From assembly GCF_900103525.1 (NCBI RefSeq), contig NZ_FNHN01000014.1, positions 62,001 to 126,000 on the forward strand: DNA of 64,000 nt, written 5' to 3'. The notes under the pieces are model-generated. The model was not told the origin of the DNA. It made no database searches and saw only the letters and a list, made by a program, of their open reading frames with translations. Positions 44,317 to 54,021 of this stretch are shown here, piece by piece. This DNA is from Bacillus sp. OK048. GTDB lineage: Bacteria; Bacillota; Bacilli; Bacillales; Cytobacillaceae. Within the stretch, counting starts at the first letter, position 1, and each line of letters starts with the position of its first letter. Position numbers and translations under genes: made by a program.

Positions 44317-44321
44317 CCGTA

Positions 44322-44336
44322 TTATAATAATTATTA
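44322..44336 (+). promoter_or_regulatory. PerR box candidate
   Basis: TTATAATAATTATTA matches the PerR consensus TTATAATNATTATAA with one mismatch. It lies directly after the -10, over the expected transcription start. Confidence 0.8.
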
Positions 44337-44378
44337 AAAGGAAAATATTATAAATAAATAGTTGAGGGGAAATGGAGG

Positions 44379-46322
44379 TTGACACAAAATATGAGGACAG
44401 AAGCACAAGTACAAACACAAGTACTGAACAGTAAAAAGCCACAGCCACAAGGAAAGCTCTGGGAAAGAATAAAAGCGAATGGTGAACTAATTGCAGCCAT
44501 TGTATGCGGAGTATTCATTTTTCTTGGATGGTTACTTCAGCGGGAAGGGTTTGAAGTGCCGTCTGTTCTATTGTTTCTCCTTGCTTTTGTCATTGGGGGC
44601 TATGCGAAAGCAAAAGAAGGCATCGAAGAAACGATTGCGAATAAAGAGCTTAATGTTGAGATGCTAATGGTTTTAGCAGCGATTGGATCGGCTATTATCG
44701 GTTATTGGATTGAAGGGGCCATTCTCATTTTTATTTTTTCTTTAAGCGGGGCGCTTGAAACCTATACCATGAATAAAAGTCATAAAGAAATTTCTTCATT
44801 AATGGAACTTCAGCCTGAAGAGGCGTTATGCGTCACGAATGGAATGGAGGAACGCGTTCATGTATCAGAACTAAAGATTGGTGATTTCATTCTGATTAAA
44901 CCGGGGGAACGAGTGCCTTCCGATGGAAAAATTGTCAAAGGAATGACCACCGTTGATGAGGCGGCGATTACGGGGGAATCCATCCCTGTTTCGAAAGGAA
45001 ATCAAGATGAGGTGTTTGCTGGAACCGTGAATTTAAACGGTTCGATTACCGTTGAAATCATCAGACCTGCAAACGAAACCTTATTCCAAAAGATTATTGA
45101 GTTAGTTCAGTCTGCACAGAGTGAAAAAGCGCCATCCCAGCTATTTATCGAAAAGTTTGAAGGGACTTACGTAAAAGTAGTGCTTGCTGTAGTAGCGGTG
45201 ATGATGTTTCTTCCACATTATCTACTTGGTTGGAGCTGGGTAGAAACCTTGTACCGGGCGATGGTTTTACTGGTTGTGGCTTCGCCATGTGCCCTTGTCG
45301 CTTCCATCATGCCGGCCACCTTATCGGCGATTTCCAATGGTGCCAGGCACGGGATTCTTTTTAAAGGTGGAGTTCACTTAGAGAATTTAAGCCATTTGAA
45401 AGCTATTGCTTTTGACAAAACGGGTACGTTGACAAAGGGAAAGCCGGAGGTTACAGATTTTATCGTTCAAAATGGGCTTAATGATGAAGATATTTTACGG
45501 ATTACGGCTTCGATTGAAAGCCACTCCACTCATCCACTTGCCAATGCGATTGTGAAGTATGCAAAGGGAAAATTAGCGGATGACCTTCTTTACCCAGAAA
45601 GTATTGAGGATGCTGCTGGCTGGGGAGTGAAAGCGACCATTGATCAAGATGAGTGGAAAATCGGCAAAGCTGGATTTGTTGGGGAAGAAGAGGCTGAACG
45701 ATTTGCTGAACAAGCTGCTAGCAGGCTGGCTGATGAGGGGAAAACGGTTGTCTTTGTACAAAAGGCTGGAAAAGTAGTGGCATGTATCGGCCTGATGGAC
45801 CGGGTTCGAAAAGAAACGATACTTGCCATTGATCAGTTAAAAGCCCAAGGCATTTATACGATCATGTTGACGGGGGATAACGCCAAAACAGCGAAAGTGA
45901 TTTCCGATGAAAGTCATGTGAATGAATACATTGCTGAATGCTTGCCGGAAAACAAGGTAGAACATTTGAAACAGCTTAAAGGGAGACTTGGGAATGTTGC
46001 GATGGTTGGCGACGGGATCAATGATGCTCCTGCACTTGCAACCGCTAATGTGGGAATTGCGATGGGGGGCGGAACGGACGTGGCCCTTGAGACAGCAGAT
46101 ATCATCCTGATGAAAAACGATTTACCGAAGATTTCCGAAGCGATTCACTTGTCTAAAAGGATGAATCGAATTGTCAAACAGAATGTCGCTTTCTCCATCA
46201 GTGTCATCGTCCTTCTGATCGCTTCAAACTTTTTACAAGCAGTGGATTTACCATTAGGTGTCATTGGGCATGAAGGAAGTACCATATTAGTTATTTTGAA
46301 TAGTTTGAGGCTATTAAAATAA
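44379..46322 (+). CDS. pfeT: P1B-type heavy-metal ATPase, PfeT/ZosA-like (probable Fe2+ efflux)
   Basis: A 647-residue P-type ATPase without an N-terminal metal-binding domain, as in PfeT (formerly ZosA). Domains in order: two hydrophobic pairs, actuator TGES (TVDEAAITGESIPVSKG), membrane SPC (VVASPCALVASIM), phosphorylation DKTGTLTKGKPE, HP in SHSTHPLANAI, TGDN and GDGINDAPAL. The last helix carries GHEGSTILVILNSLRLL, the HEGxT motif of P1B-4 pumps. B. subtilis PfeT exports Fe2+ under PerR repression and Fur activation, and both boxes lie upstream here. The start is TTG 44379 (GAGGGG at 9 nt) or ATG 44391 (GGAGG at 12 nt). It is monocistronic. Confidence 0.9.
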   Translation: MTQNMRTEAQVQTQVLNSKKPQPQGKLWERIKANGELIAAIVCGVFIFLGWLLQREGFEVPSVLLFLLAFVIGGYAKAKEGIEETIANKELNVEMLMVLAAIGSAIIGYWIEGAILIFIFSLSGALETYTMNKSHKEISSLMELQPEEALCVTNGMEERVHVSELKIGDFILIKPGERVPSDGKIVKGMTTVDEAAITGESIPVSKGNQDEVFAGTVNLNGSITVEIIRPANETLFQKIIELVQSAQSEKAPSQLFIEKFEGTYVKVVLAVVAVMMFLPHYLLGWSWVETLYRAMVLLVVASPCALVASIMPATLSAISNGARHGILFKGGVHLENLSHLKAIAFDKTGTLTKGKPEVTDFIVQNGLNDEDILRITASIESHSTHPLANAIVKYAKGKLADDLLYPESIEDAAGWGVKATIDQDEWKIGKAGFVGEEEAERFAEQAASRLADEGKTVVFVQKAGKVVACIGLMDRVRKETILAIDQLKAQGIYTIMLTGDNAKTAKVISDESHVNEYIAECLPENKVEHLKQLKGRLGNVAMVGDGINDAPALATANVGIAMGGGTDVALETADIILMKNDLPKISEAIHLSKRMNRIVKQNVAFSISVIVLLIASNFLQAVDLPLGVIGHEGSTILVILNSLRLLK

Positions 46323-46324
46323 GA

Positions 46325-46365
46325 AAAAACTGATGGAGGGGTTTATTCCTTCATCAGTTTTTTTG
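46325..46365 (+). terminator. Terminator of the metal ATPase gene
   Basis: AAAAAACTGATGGAGG and CCTTCATCAGTTTTTTT form a stem with a T tail. Confidence 0.9.
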
Positions 46366-46949
46366 TATATTTTTCAACCTCACACTATTTATAACACCTT
46401 AACGATGATAAGTAAAACAAGATACCCTATTAGTTCGGAGTCACTGAAAAAGTCCGTCTAAAGAGAAAAAGAAGCTAACAATCTACAATATGTAGGTAGT
46501 TAGCTTCTTTATATTGTCTGCATCTGCATATCGATAAAGAACCTACGAGACTTTAAATAATGACACTTTTGGCTTCGGTAACCACGATGTTTCCACGTGT
46601 GATAAAAATAAATAGAAAGTTTACAAATAATAGACAGTAAATTAACAATGTTCAGATAGCATGAAGAAGTGTGTCAGTATTTGTAAATATTGTTAATATT
46701 TTGACGACACCAAAAACTTGTTGTGGAGGCATTACAAATGAAGTAAAGAAAATCGCTTTATTTGCCGTAAAAGATGGAGTATTTGTCAAAAACAAGGTCA
46801 AGCTTTTTGACCGTCGAATCATGCTCGGCAACTTAGGAGGTGGGAGATCGGTTTAAGAGGAGTAAAATCATGTTTGGTATGTGAGTGCGGATTCAATTTC
46901 AACAATTTATTGCTACAATAAATAACTTTGTGAAGGAGCGATCTTTTTG
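46366..46949. other. Gene-free interval with an orphan hairpin
   Basis: AAAGAAGCTAAC (46469-46480) and GTTAGCTTCTTT (46499-46510) make a perfect 12-bp terminator-like stem with no gene of its own. The stretch 46660-46860 reads weakly as coding but has no recognisable product. Confidence 0.5.
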
Positions 46950-49900
46950 ATGAAAGCAACAGGAAAAAGCCTATTATCCATCCTGATGGTAATCGTCATG
47001 ATTATGAGTGGTTGGGGGGGAGTACCCCTTGTATCTGCAGACGAATCTACTAATCTAGAAACCGTTGCAGCATGGAATATGACGGCTGCTACACCTATGT
47101 CTGCATCCATTCCGGCGACAGGCGGAAAAAACGAACAGAACGCCCTTTTTTCTAATTGGGAGGGAGCTGTTCCTACCGTCAGCCTCTACGCCAATAAGGA
47201 TTCTGTCTATCGTGGTAATTGGGCTGGAGGTATGGATAAAAAATATTGGCAGGTTGAACTTTCTACTAAAGGTTATGAACAACTGAATTTAACGGCACTG
47301 GTTACGTCCTCTCCACAAGGACCGAGAGATTTTAAGGTCATCTCCAGTACTGACGGAAATAACTGGATAGACGTATCAAACAGCAGTTACAGTACAACTA
47401 CAAGTAATTCTTCCCATACATTCGCCTTACCGGAAGAAATGCAAGATCAGGATAAAGTTTTCCTTCGATGGATCATGACTTCCAACTATAAGGTAAATGG
47501 TGATGACGGTGCAACTGCCATGGCAGGAAATACTCGCATCAATGATATCGTGATTCAAGGTGTTCAACTTCCTGCAGTGGTTGATCCTCCCGTAGTAGAA
47601 GATCCTCCTGTAGTGGATGACCCTCCCATGGTAGACGACACTAGCTATTCATGGAACATTAACAATGGAGATCTAATCAAGGGAAAATTCAATGTATCTG
47701 GAGCATCAAAAACAGGCAACGACAACCTGTCTTTAAGATTAGATGGAAACCCGATTGAGGGGTTGACTACTAACGGCAATGCTTTCCTAGACTTTAGTTC
47801 CTCCGGAATACAATCGGTAAGCAATAATTTTAAAAATGCTACATACATTAACGATCAATTCAATTCTTATATTACCAAAGATGATGCGCAGCAAAGATTA
47901 CCGCTTGACCAAAGCCTCTTGACTCCCGGACAGGTTAATAGCATCGGTATTACCATTGGGAATACAGCTGGGGACTATAATGTTAATGTTGCACCCAATA
48001 CGACAAATTATGATGATTTTAATGTGTTTGATTTTTCTATTGCTTTACCAAACGGCGATAAAATCGCACCAACAGGTGTAAAGTTATATTATGCATTGGA
48101 TGCTACAAAACCTGCATCTCAAAGTAAAAATATAGTGGAGGAAGCTTATTCGAACACAAATAAATATAGACTGGGTGACGGATTCCCCGGCGGCAGTGAT
48201 TTATCCATGGCATACAGGGTTGATATCCTGTTCGACCTGACATCATGGGATAACAAGGTTAAATTATTTTCAATCGATACAACCGCGTTAGTGGATGGAA
48301 ATCATATCATTGAGTTATTGGATAACGGTACCGTAGTCAAAACAGCAACCATTACTACGGACAACACAGCTCCGGTTGTCGAGCCTTCTGTCACGGACGG
48401 CGCAATCATCCATTCTACAGATGTTTTAAAAGCGTCCATAACAGATGCAACCGCAGGTATTGCATCCACATTGGTTAAACTCGATGGTACAACCATCACG
48501 TTGCCGTATGATTCTGCTTTATCGGCAGGCTCTCATACCCTCCTCATCACAGCAACAGATAAGGCAGGCAATACGACCACCAAAACGGTTAGTTTTACAG
48601 TGGAACGCACTGAATTAAGTGTGACCAATCCACAGTCTATAAGGGATGAAAATCATGTAGAGCTCTTCATTACTCCTAATGTACCTGGTGGTGGAGTTGC
48701 GGATGTCTCTTTTTATAAGGCTGCAAGTATTACCGAGATCCAAGGTTCTTCCAATGTGATAGACAGCACGGTTCTTCAGAACAAAGACTATCCTGGAGAA
48801 ACTGGCCTCGGAGAAAAAGTGAGCGGGTATGTTACAACTGCTTCGCAAACAGGCATGCCCTATCAGGCCTATGATGTGAATATCGGGACAACTACTGGGA
48901 AAGTCGTTCTTTCGTTTACAGGACATACGCAAGGTAGTGAAAAGTTAGCATTGGCTGTTTGGAATCATACAAAAGGAGAATGGGTAAAAGTAGCTTCAGG
49001 GCACGGTTCGAAGGGTTCTGATTTTACATTGACTGCAAAAGTGGACACTGCGGAATTTGCATCGCAAGGCAAGCTGCGGGCAATGATTGTTCCGGATCTT
49101 GTATCGAATGGCAGTGACACAATTGGATGGTTCACGGATACACAGTATTATACAGATACAAAATTTTATGCAGCAGATGATACGTACAAAAAAATGACTC
49201 AATGGTTGGCAGATCAATATTTACAAAATAAAATCGGTTATGTAGCCCATACGGGTGATCTCATTCAATCGGTTGGCAATACGTCACAATGGATGGTTGC
49301 AGATGCTGCACATAAAGTGTTGGATGATGCCAACGTTCCTAACGGTGTTGTTACTGGAAATCACGACGTAGGGGACTATTCAAATCTAAGGTATGAAACG
49401 AGCGGGTATTTCACCTATTTCGGCGAGAATCGTTTTAATGGGCAGCCATGGTATGGCGGCAGCTACAATAATAATACCAATCATTATGACCTCGTTACCA
49501 TCGGTGGAAAAGACTTGATCATGCTTTACCTTGGGATGGGAGTTGAGGTAACACCTGATACGGTTACATGGGCAAATGCAGTTCTTAAAGAATACAGCAA
49601 TCGCAGTGCGATTATTTTAGTGCACGAGTACCTCGCAACCAACGGGAACTTTGATACCGCACAACGTGGTCAGCAGATATTTGAAAAAATAATTGTACCA
49701 AATCATAATGTGGCTTTAGTATTAAGTGGACATAATCCAGGAGTATCCAGAAATACCAGAACGGTTCCAGGCACATCACGTTTCGTACAGGAAATCATGA
49801 GTGATTACCAGGATTATAACCGTGGCGGGGATGGTTTTCTTCGCACGCTTCAATTGAGCAACGGACAGCTGGTTAATAAAACCTACTCTCCTGTATTTGA

Positions 49901-52835
49901 TAGATATAATGCTTTTTCAGCAGAAAAGGATGACTTTACTGTAAACCTTCCATTACAGGATCCTAAAAGAACGATATCTACAGCTTCGTTTACTGCTGGT
50001 GTCACAGAAGATGTAAAAATCGGAAATACAGTGTCCGTGGAAAGCGGAAATACAGCTGCCGCTCAATGGAATTCACCGGAAAGCAGCGATACGGGTTGGT
50101 ATGCGGCCGTTACGGCAAATGACAAGACACTTTTAACACAAGTTTATCCTTTATCGGACGATCCTATTCAGGTTGATCCAGATAAGACACCACAACAGCT
50201 TACCATGCACGTAGGTACAGATGCATCGACTAGTGTGAATTTTGCATGGACAACAGATAAGCAAGTGAACACGGTCTTAAAAGTAAATAAAAAAGGTGAA
50301 AGTCAGCCAACGATAGTTAATGGAACCAATGCACAAGGTGCAGGAGGCAGATACTTTCACAAGGTCGAAATAACAGGATTAACACCTGGTACAGAGTATG
50401 AATATACAGCAGGTGCGGGTGCAAACAAGCTTTCAGGAACATTTAAAACAGCACCCGAAGCAGGAAACAAAGATAGCTTTACATTCAACTATATAGTGGA
50501 CCCACAAATCAGCAATGCTGTCAATTCAATCGCGGCAGGAGCCACTTTTAATGAATTAAGTAAGATTTCTGATTCTGCCTTTACCTATATTGGTGGTGAC
50601 TTAACTGATACAGCATCTAATGAGACGCAATGGAACTTGTTCTTTAATAATGGTGGAGCATTTCCAACTGCAGGGGCAGACTTCTTGAAGAATAACCTTA
50701 TTTCTGTCGTTCAAGGGAATCATGACAATGCTACCTTTAATGGGCATATCAACGTACCGAATGAATCAGGTGGGGCTTATGCCTATGATTACGGTCCTGC
50801 AAAATTCGTGATGCTTAATACCCAAAATACTTCACAATCACAATTAAAGGAACAGGAAGCACTATTAAGAACAGAAACTAAAAAAGCAAAAGAAAATGGG
50901 CAGTGGATTTTTGTCGGCATGCACAAGGCTATATACACTGGTGCCAGCCATATAACGGATAATGATATCATCGAATTAAGAAAGTATTGGTCACCAATAT
51001 TTGCTGAATTGGATATTGATGCAGTCCTACAAGGTCATGATCATGTGTTTTCAAGAGGTTTCATAAGCGATCAGGGTGTCAATGCAACTCCGGAAATGCT
51101 GGATGAAACAACAGCTCTACAACCGAAGAATTCACCTTTCTATATGGTGGCTCTTACAGCTGGCGGGTTGAAATGGTATAGTGAAAAAAATTATACGGTT
51201 TCGTCTGGTGATCCGCTAACAACAAATTATCAATTCCTTGATATAAATTCTGCTAAACCAGCAGGTGATCCGTTAAACCCTCATGGGCCGCAGAGTGATA
51301 TCGCAAAAGAGACGGCTTATGTGACAGTAACGGTAACATCAAATTCTGTAACCTTTAATACGTATGCGTACAAGTATGACCAAACTAAAAATGAAATCAC
51401 TAAATTGCCATACTTGTACGATACTTACACGATTAAGAAAACGGCAGTAGAAGATAATTTGAATAATAACCCACCGATTGCGGATGATGCCTCTTTTACC
51501 ATTGATGAGAAGACTGCAACTGGAACAGTGATCGGTGCTGTTAAGGCAAGTGATGCCGATGGTGATGCAATGACATACAAAATCTCTTCCGGGAACAATG
51601 AAGGAACTTTTACTATTCATGAAAAGACCGGAGAAATAAGGGTTGCCGATGCAGCGCAGTTAAATGCAGCGGCCAAAGCGGTTTACACACTTTCAATTCT
51701 GGTAAGTGATGGACAGCATGAGACAACACTAACAATCACCATAAATGTGATCTCTAGTGATGTGACACTTAGTCAATTAACAAGCAGCCACGGCGCGTTA
51801 AATCCTGCTTTTGAACCTGGCACGACCCAATATACGATGGCAGTAGGTGCGAATATCCAAACGGTCACCTTCACTCCAACGACAGCAAATGCAAATGCGT
51901 CGGTAAAAATAAATGGGAAACCAGTAGCAAGCGGGCATGAAAGTGAACCAATCGCGTTAGAGCAAGGAAAAAACAACATTATCATTGAAGTATCCGCTCA
52001 AAATGGACAGATGGCCACTTATACCATTGCTTTGACTCGTCTGCAAACAGAAGTACAGGTCACACCTAAAAAGGATGGAGTCAGTGCAACCGTTTCTGAT
52101 GACCAAATCAATCAATTGGATGAAGAAGGAACACTTGTGGTTGAATTAAAGGAGAGTCTGGACGGAGTCACAACCATTCAATTTACGGCTGGCCAGCTGG
52201 AAACGCTCATCAATCGCCAGGCGAAAATTAAAATAGTTAAAAATGATGTGGAGCTTCTGGTACATGCGGCAAACTTTGCAAAAGGGGGAAACCTTGTGAT
52301 TAGCATGGAAAGAGTCGCTAATAGCCCTGAAAAGCTTCCTTCATCCAATTTGGCAGCAGGGGCCGTGTATGACTTCACGATCAAACAAGGAGATAAAATC
52401 ATCAGTAATTTTGATCATGAGATTCAGCTTGTTTTCCCTGTAAGTGGAGTCGGTCATCCTGAAGAATTAAAAGTATTTTATTGGAATCCAAATAAAAAGG
52501 ATTGGGAATTAATCGGGGGCACATACGAAAACGGCCAGATTAAAGCCATGACGAAACACTTAAGTACTTATGGCGTCTTCCGTCCAAATGATCTGGCAAA
52601 AGATAATCCATCAACAGGAGTACAACTGCCAGACACAGCAACTAACATAAAAGACACTCCATCAACAGGAGTACAAAAGCCGGACACAGCAACAAACAAA
52701 AAAGAGAATCCATCAACAGAAGTACAACTACCAGATACAGCAACAAACATGTATAACTGGCTATTTGCAGGAATCATTCTCCTAATCATTGGAGGAACGG
52801 TCTTGTTTAAACAAAGAATAAAACAGAGACAATAG
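46950..52835 (+). CDS. Giant cell-wall-anchored protein with two metallophosphoesterase domains (LPDTA)
   Basis: A 1961-residue surface protein with a signal peptide. After an N-terminal beta-rich part come Ig-like modules. Metallophosphoesterase 1 (about 724-1010) has WFTDTQYY, TGDLI, GNHDVGD; its C-terminal His motif reads SGHNPG. A fibronectin-like lid (QQLTMHVGTDAS, about 1083) leads into metallophosphoesterase 2 (about 1174-1400), with GGDLTD, GNHDN, GMHKAI and GHDHVFSRG, purple-acid-phosphatase-like. Then a cadherin repeat (about 1508), a cadherin-like sandwich (about 1607), and three tandem PDTATN units ending in LPDTAT, a helix and KQRIKQRQ. GAAGGAG is 11 nt before the ATG, 8 nt before a TTG at 46947. 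Confidence 0.92.
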   Translation: MKATGKSLLSILMVIVMIMSGWGGVPLVSADESTNLETVAAWNMTAATPMSASIPATGGKNEQNALFSNWEGAVPTVSLYANKDSVYRGNWAGGMDKKYWQVELSTKGYEQLNLTALVTSSPQGPRDFKVISSTDGNNWIDVSNSSYSTTTSNSSHTFALPEEMQDQDKVFLRWIMTSNYKVNGDDGATAMAGNTRINDIVIQGVQLPAVVDPPVVEDPPVVDDPPMVDDTSYSWNINNGDLIKGKFNVSGASKTGNDNLSLRLDGNPIEGLTTNGNAFLDFSSSGIQSVSNNFKNATYINDQFNSYITKDDAQQRLPLDQSLLTPGQVNSIGITIGNTAGDYNVNVAPNTTNYDDFNVFDFSIALPNGDKIAPTGVKLYYALDATKPASQSKNIVEEAYSNTNKYRLGDGFPGGSDLSMAYRVDILFDLTSWDNKVKLFSIDTTALVDGNHIIELLDNGTVVKTATITTDNTAPVVEPSVTDGAIIHSTDVLKASITDATAGIASTLVKLDGTTITLPYDSALSAGSHTLLITATDKAGNTTTKTVSFTVERTELSVTNPQSIRDENHVELFITPNVPGGGVADVSFYKAASITEIQGSSNVIDSTVLQNKDYPGETGLGEKVSGYVTTASQTGMPYQAYDVNIGTTTGKVVLSFTGHTQGSEKLALAVWNHTKGEWVKVASGHGSKGSDFTLTAKVDTAEFASQGKLRAMIVPDLVSNGSDTIGWFTDTQYYTDTKFYAADDTYKKMTQWLADQYLQNKIGYVAHTGDLIQSVGNTSQWMVADAAHKVLDDANVPNGVVTGNHDVGDYSNLRYETSGYFTYFGENRFNGQPWYGGSYNNNTNHYDLVTIGGKDLIMLYLGMGVEVTPDTVTWANAVLKEYSNRSAIILVHEYLATNGNFDTAQRGQQIFEKIIVPNHNVALVLSGHNPGVSRNTRTVPGTSRFVQEIMSDYQDYNRGGDGFLRTLQLSNGQLVNKTYSPVFDRYNAFSAEKDDFTVNLPLQDPKRTISTASFTAGVTEDVKIGNTVSVESGNTAAAQWNSPESSDTGWYAAVTANDKTLLTQVYPLSDDPIQVDPDKTPQQLTMHVGTDASTSVNFAWTTDKQVNTVLKVNKKGESQPTIVNGTNAQGAGGRYFHKVEITGLTPGTEYEYTAGAGANKLSGTFKTAPEAGNKDSFTFNYIVDPQISNAVNSIAAGATFNELSKISDSAFTYIGGDLTDTASNETQWNLFFNNGGAFPTAGADFLKNNLISVVQGNHDNATFNGHINVPNESGGAYAYDYGPAKFVMLNTQNTSQSQLKEQEALLRTETKKAKENGQWIFVGMHKAIYTGASHITDNDIIELRKYWSPIFAELDIDAVLQGHDHVFSRGFISDQGVNATPEMLDETTALQPKNSPFYMVALTAGGLKWYSEKNYTVSSGDPLTTNYQFLDINSAKPAGDPLNPHGPQSDIAKETAYVTVTVTSNSVTFNTYAYKYDQTKNEITKLPYLYDTYTIKKTAVEDNLNNNPPIADDASFTIDEKTATGTVIGAVKASDADGDAMTYKISSGNNEGTFTIHEKTGEIRVADAAQLNAAAKAVYTLSILVSDGQHETTLTITINVISSDVTLSQLTSSHGALNPAFEPGTTQYTMAVGANIQTVTFTPTTANANASVKINGKPVASGHESEPIALEQGKNNIIIEVSAQNGQMATYTIALTRLQTEVQVTPKKDGVSATVSDDQINQLDEEGTLVVELKESLDGVTTIQFTAGQLETLINRQAKIKIVKNDVELLVHAANFAKGGNLVISMERVANSPEKLPSSNLAAGAVYDFTIKQGDKIISNFDHEIQLVFPVSGVGHPEELKVFYWNPNKKDWELIGGTYENGQIKAMTKHLSTYGVFRPNDLAKDNPSTGVQLPDTATNIKDTPSTGVQKPDTATNKKENPSTEVQLPDTATNMYNWLFAGIILLIIGGTVLFKQRIKQRQ
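52605..52757 (+). repeat. 51-nt x3 coding repeat containing the sorting motif
   Basis: Three in-frame 17-residue units (PSTGVQLPDTATN type) start at 52605, 52656 and 52707. The motif reads LPDTAT, KPDTAT and LPDTAT. Only the last is followed by the membrane helix needed for sortase retention. Confidence 0.92.
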
Positions 52836-52848
52836 GTGTCAAATAAGT

Positions 52849-52904
52849 GCCTGTTACCACCCGTATTTTGTCAAATTCATCGACATTATTCGGGGGTGAC
52901 AGGC
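52849..52904. repeat. TTTGTCGAATTCATCGACATTAT repeat, copy 2, terminator-like
   Basis: GCCTGTTACCACCCG and CGGGGGTGACAGGC are inverted arms around a 28-nt loop containing TTTTGTCAAATTCATCGACA, followed by TCTTTT. It follows the anchored-protein gene by 14 nt and could terminate it. Confidence 0.75.
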
Positions 52905-53164
52905 TCTTTTCATACTAGAAAGTACTAAAGAATCTCCTGATGCAAAGATTTCATATGTTACATATTCACTAAGCTGAAAGAACAAACGGAAACTTTATTA
53001 ATAAAAATCGCCCGTGAGATATACGGATTTGAACGAAGAGATTTTCAATAGCGGTTCACCTTGTCTTTTCGCATTTTACGGTGCAAAGTTAGAAGATTGT
53101 CGCCGTGTTTTGGAGTGTCATCATTCGACGTATTTTATGATAGAAACTCTTTGTTATCAGTGGT

Positions 53165-53480
53165 GGGAGTATTTTTAATCAAACGTTTGATCAGTATCAT
53201 AACGTGTCAATTTTTGTGGATTCGAGGTTTTTATAGATTCATATTGAAGAGAGTTATCGAAGATTGAGACCTGTCATCGACAGGAATTTTTCTTACCAAC
53301 TGGCCTGAGTTCGTTTACTAAAAGGGTTTTGCCGACATTTAATCAAACGATTAGTTAGTGAATTTTCGGCTAATCAATCGCTTGTTTAGATTGGCTGTTT
53401 TTGCTGTTGTGGAGGGGTTGGAATGATTTTAGCGCAGAGAAGTTTGTCGAGAGGTGGTTTTGTCATAACGGGTGAGAAGT
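53165..53480. repeat. Dispersed CAAACGTTTG repeat, full copy B
   Basis: Elements in order: TTAATCAAACGTTTGATCAG, AACGTGTCAA, CATCGACAGGAATTTTTCTT, GAGTTCGTTTACTAAAAGGG, ACATTTAATCAAACGATTAG, TAATCAATCGCTTGTTTAGA and GAAGTTTGTCGAGAG. Order and spacing follow 32515-32820. Confidence 0.8.
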
Positions 53481-53976
53481 GGTTCCGTTTCGCTGCTGAT
53501 AGATGAACTGGATAACACGTTGCCATGTGTAAGTAACCTTGTACTCGACAAGCCTTTTTCTAGTTTACTGCTAAAAGTTCGTTTTTCAAAAGAGTTTGAA
53601 GGACTTTTAAACAAACGTTTTGATTCCGGGCGAAGGTCTACTGTTTCTAGTCATAATGATAGTTAGTGAACTTTTGTTTGGAAAAGGCAGAGTTATTTAT
53701 GGAGAATCATTCAACCGGTAAAATTTATTCGACAATTGTTCATATAGATACCATAGACAATGGCAACAGGTCATTGTCTATTATTTTTACTAAAATTCAG
53801 AAGTAATATTTTTGTATTTTGAGACCCAGAACAATACCTTAATTAATTCCATTTAATTAGCTACTTGTATTTACTACTTTTTGTGAAATTTGCTCATCTT
53901 CTAAAATGGTTCTTTTTGAGTAATAAAAGTATAATTAAATAGTGGAAAATTTGGAAATTTAATCTAATGCCTTTAA

Positions 53977-53995
53977 CGGAAAATATAGTTTTCCG
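53977..53995. promoter_or_regulatory. Palindrome upstream of the defence operon
   Basis: CGGAAAATATAGTTTTCCG is a 7-bp inverted repeat with a 5-nt centre, 27 nt before the first start codon. It could be an operator or an mRNA hairpin that limits expression. Confidence 0.45.
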
Positions 53996-54021
53996 ATAAC
54001 TAAAATAGCGAGGGGTAGTAA

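Larger units (their letters stand above)
52905..54021. other. Gene-free, repeat-rich interval before the defence operon
   Basis: It holds the second full CAAACGTTTG repeat (53165-53480), a partial further one (53540-53625: ACTCGACAAGCC, AAAAGTTCGTTTTTCAAAAG, AACAAACGTTTTGATTCCGG), a CATAGAC/TTGTCTATT hairpin near 53750-53785, and the operator-like palindrome at 53977. No gene was seen. Confidence 0.6.

Noticed and set aside
46660-46860. Small gene before the LPDTA-anchored protein (VKKIALFAVKDGVFVKNKVK)
   Set aside because: No ribosome site at a sensible start and no family; likely debris.
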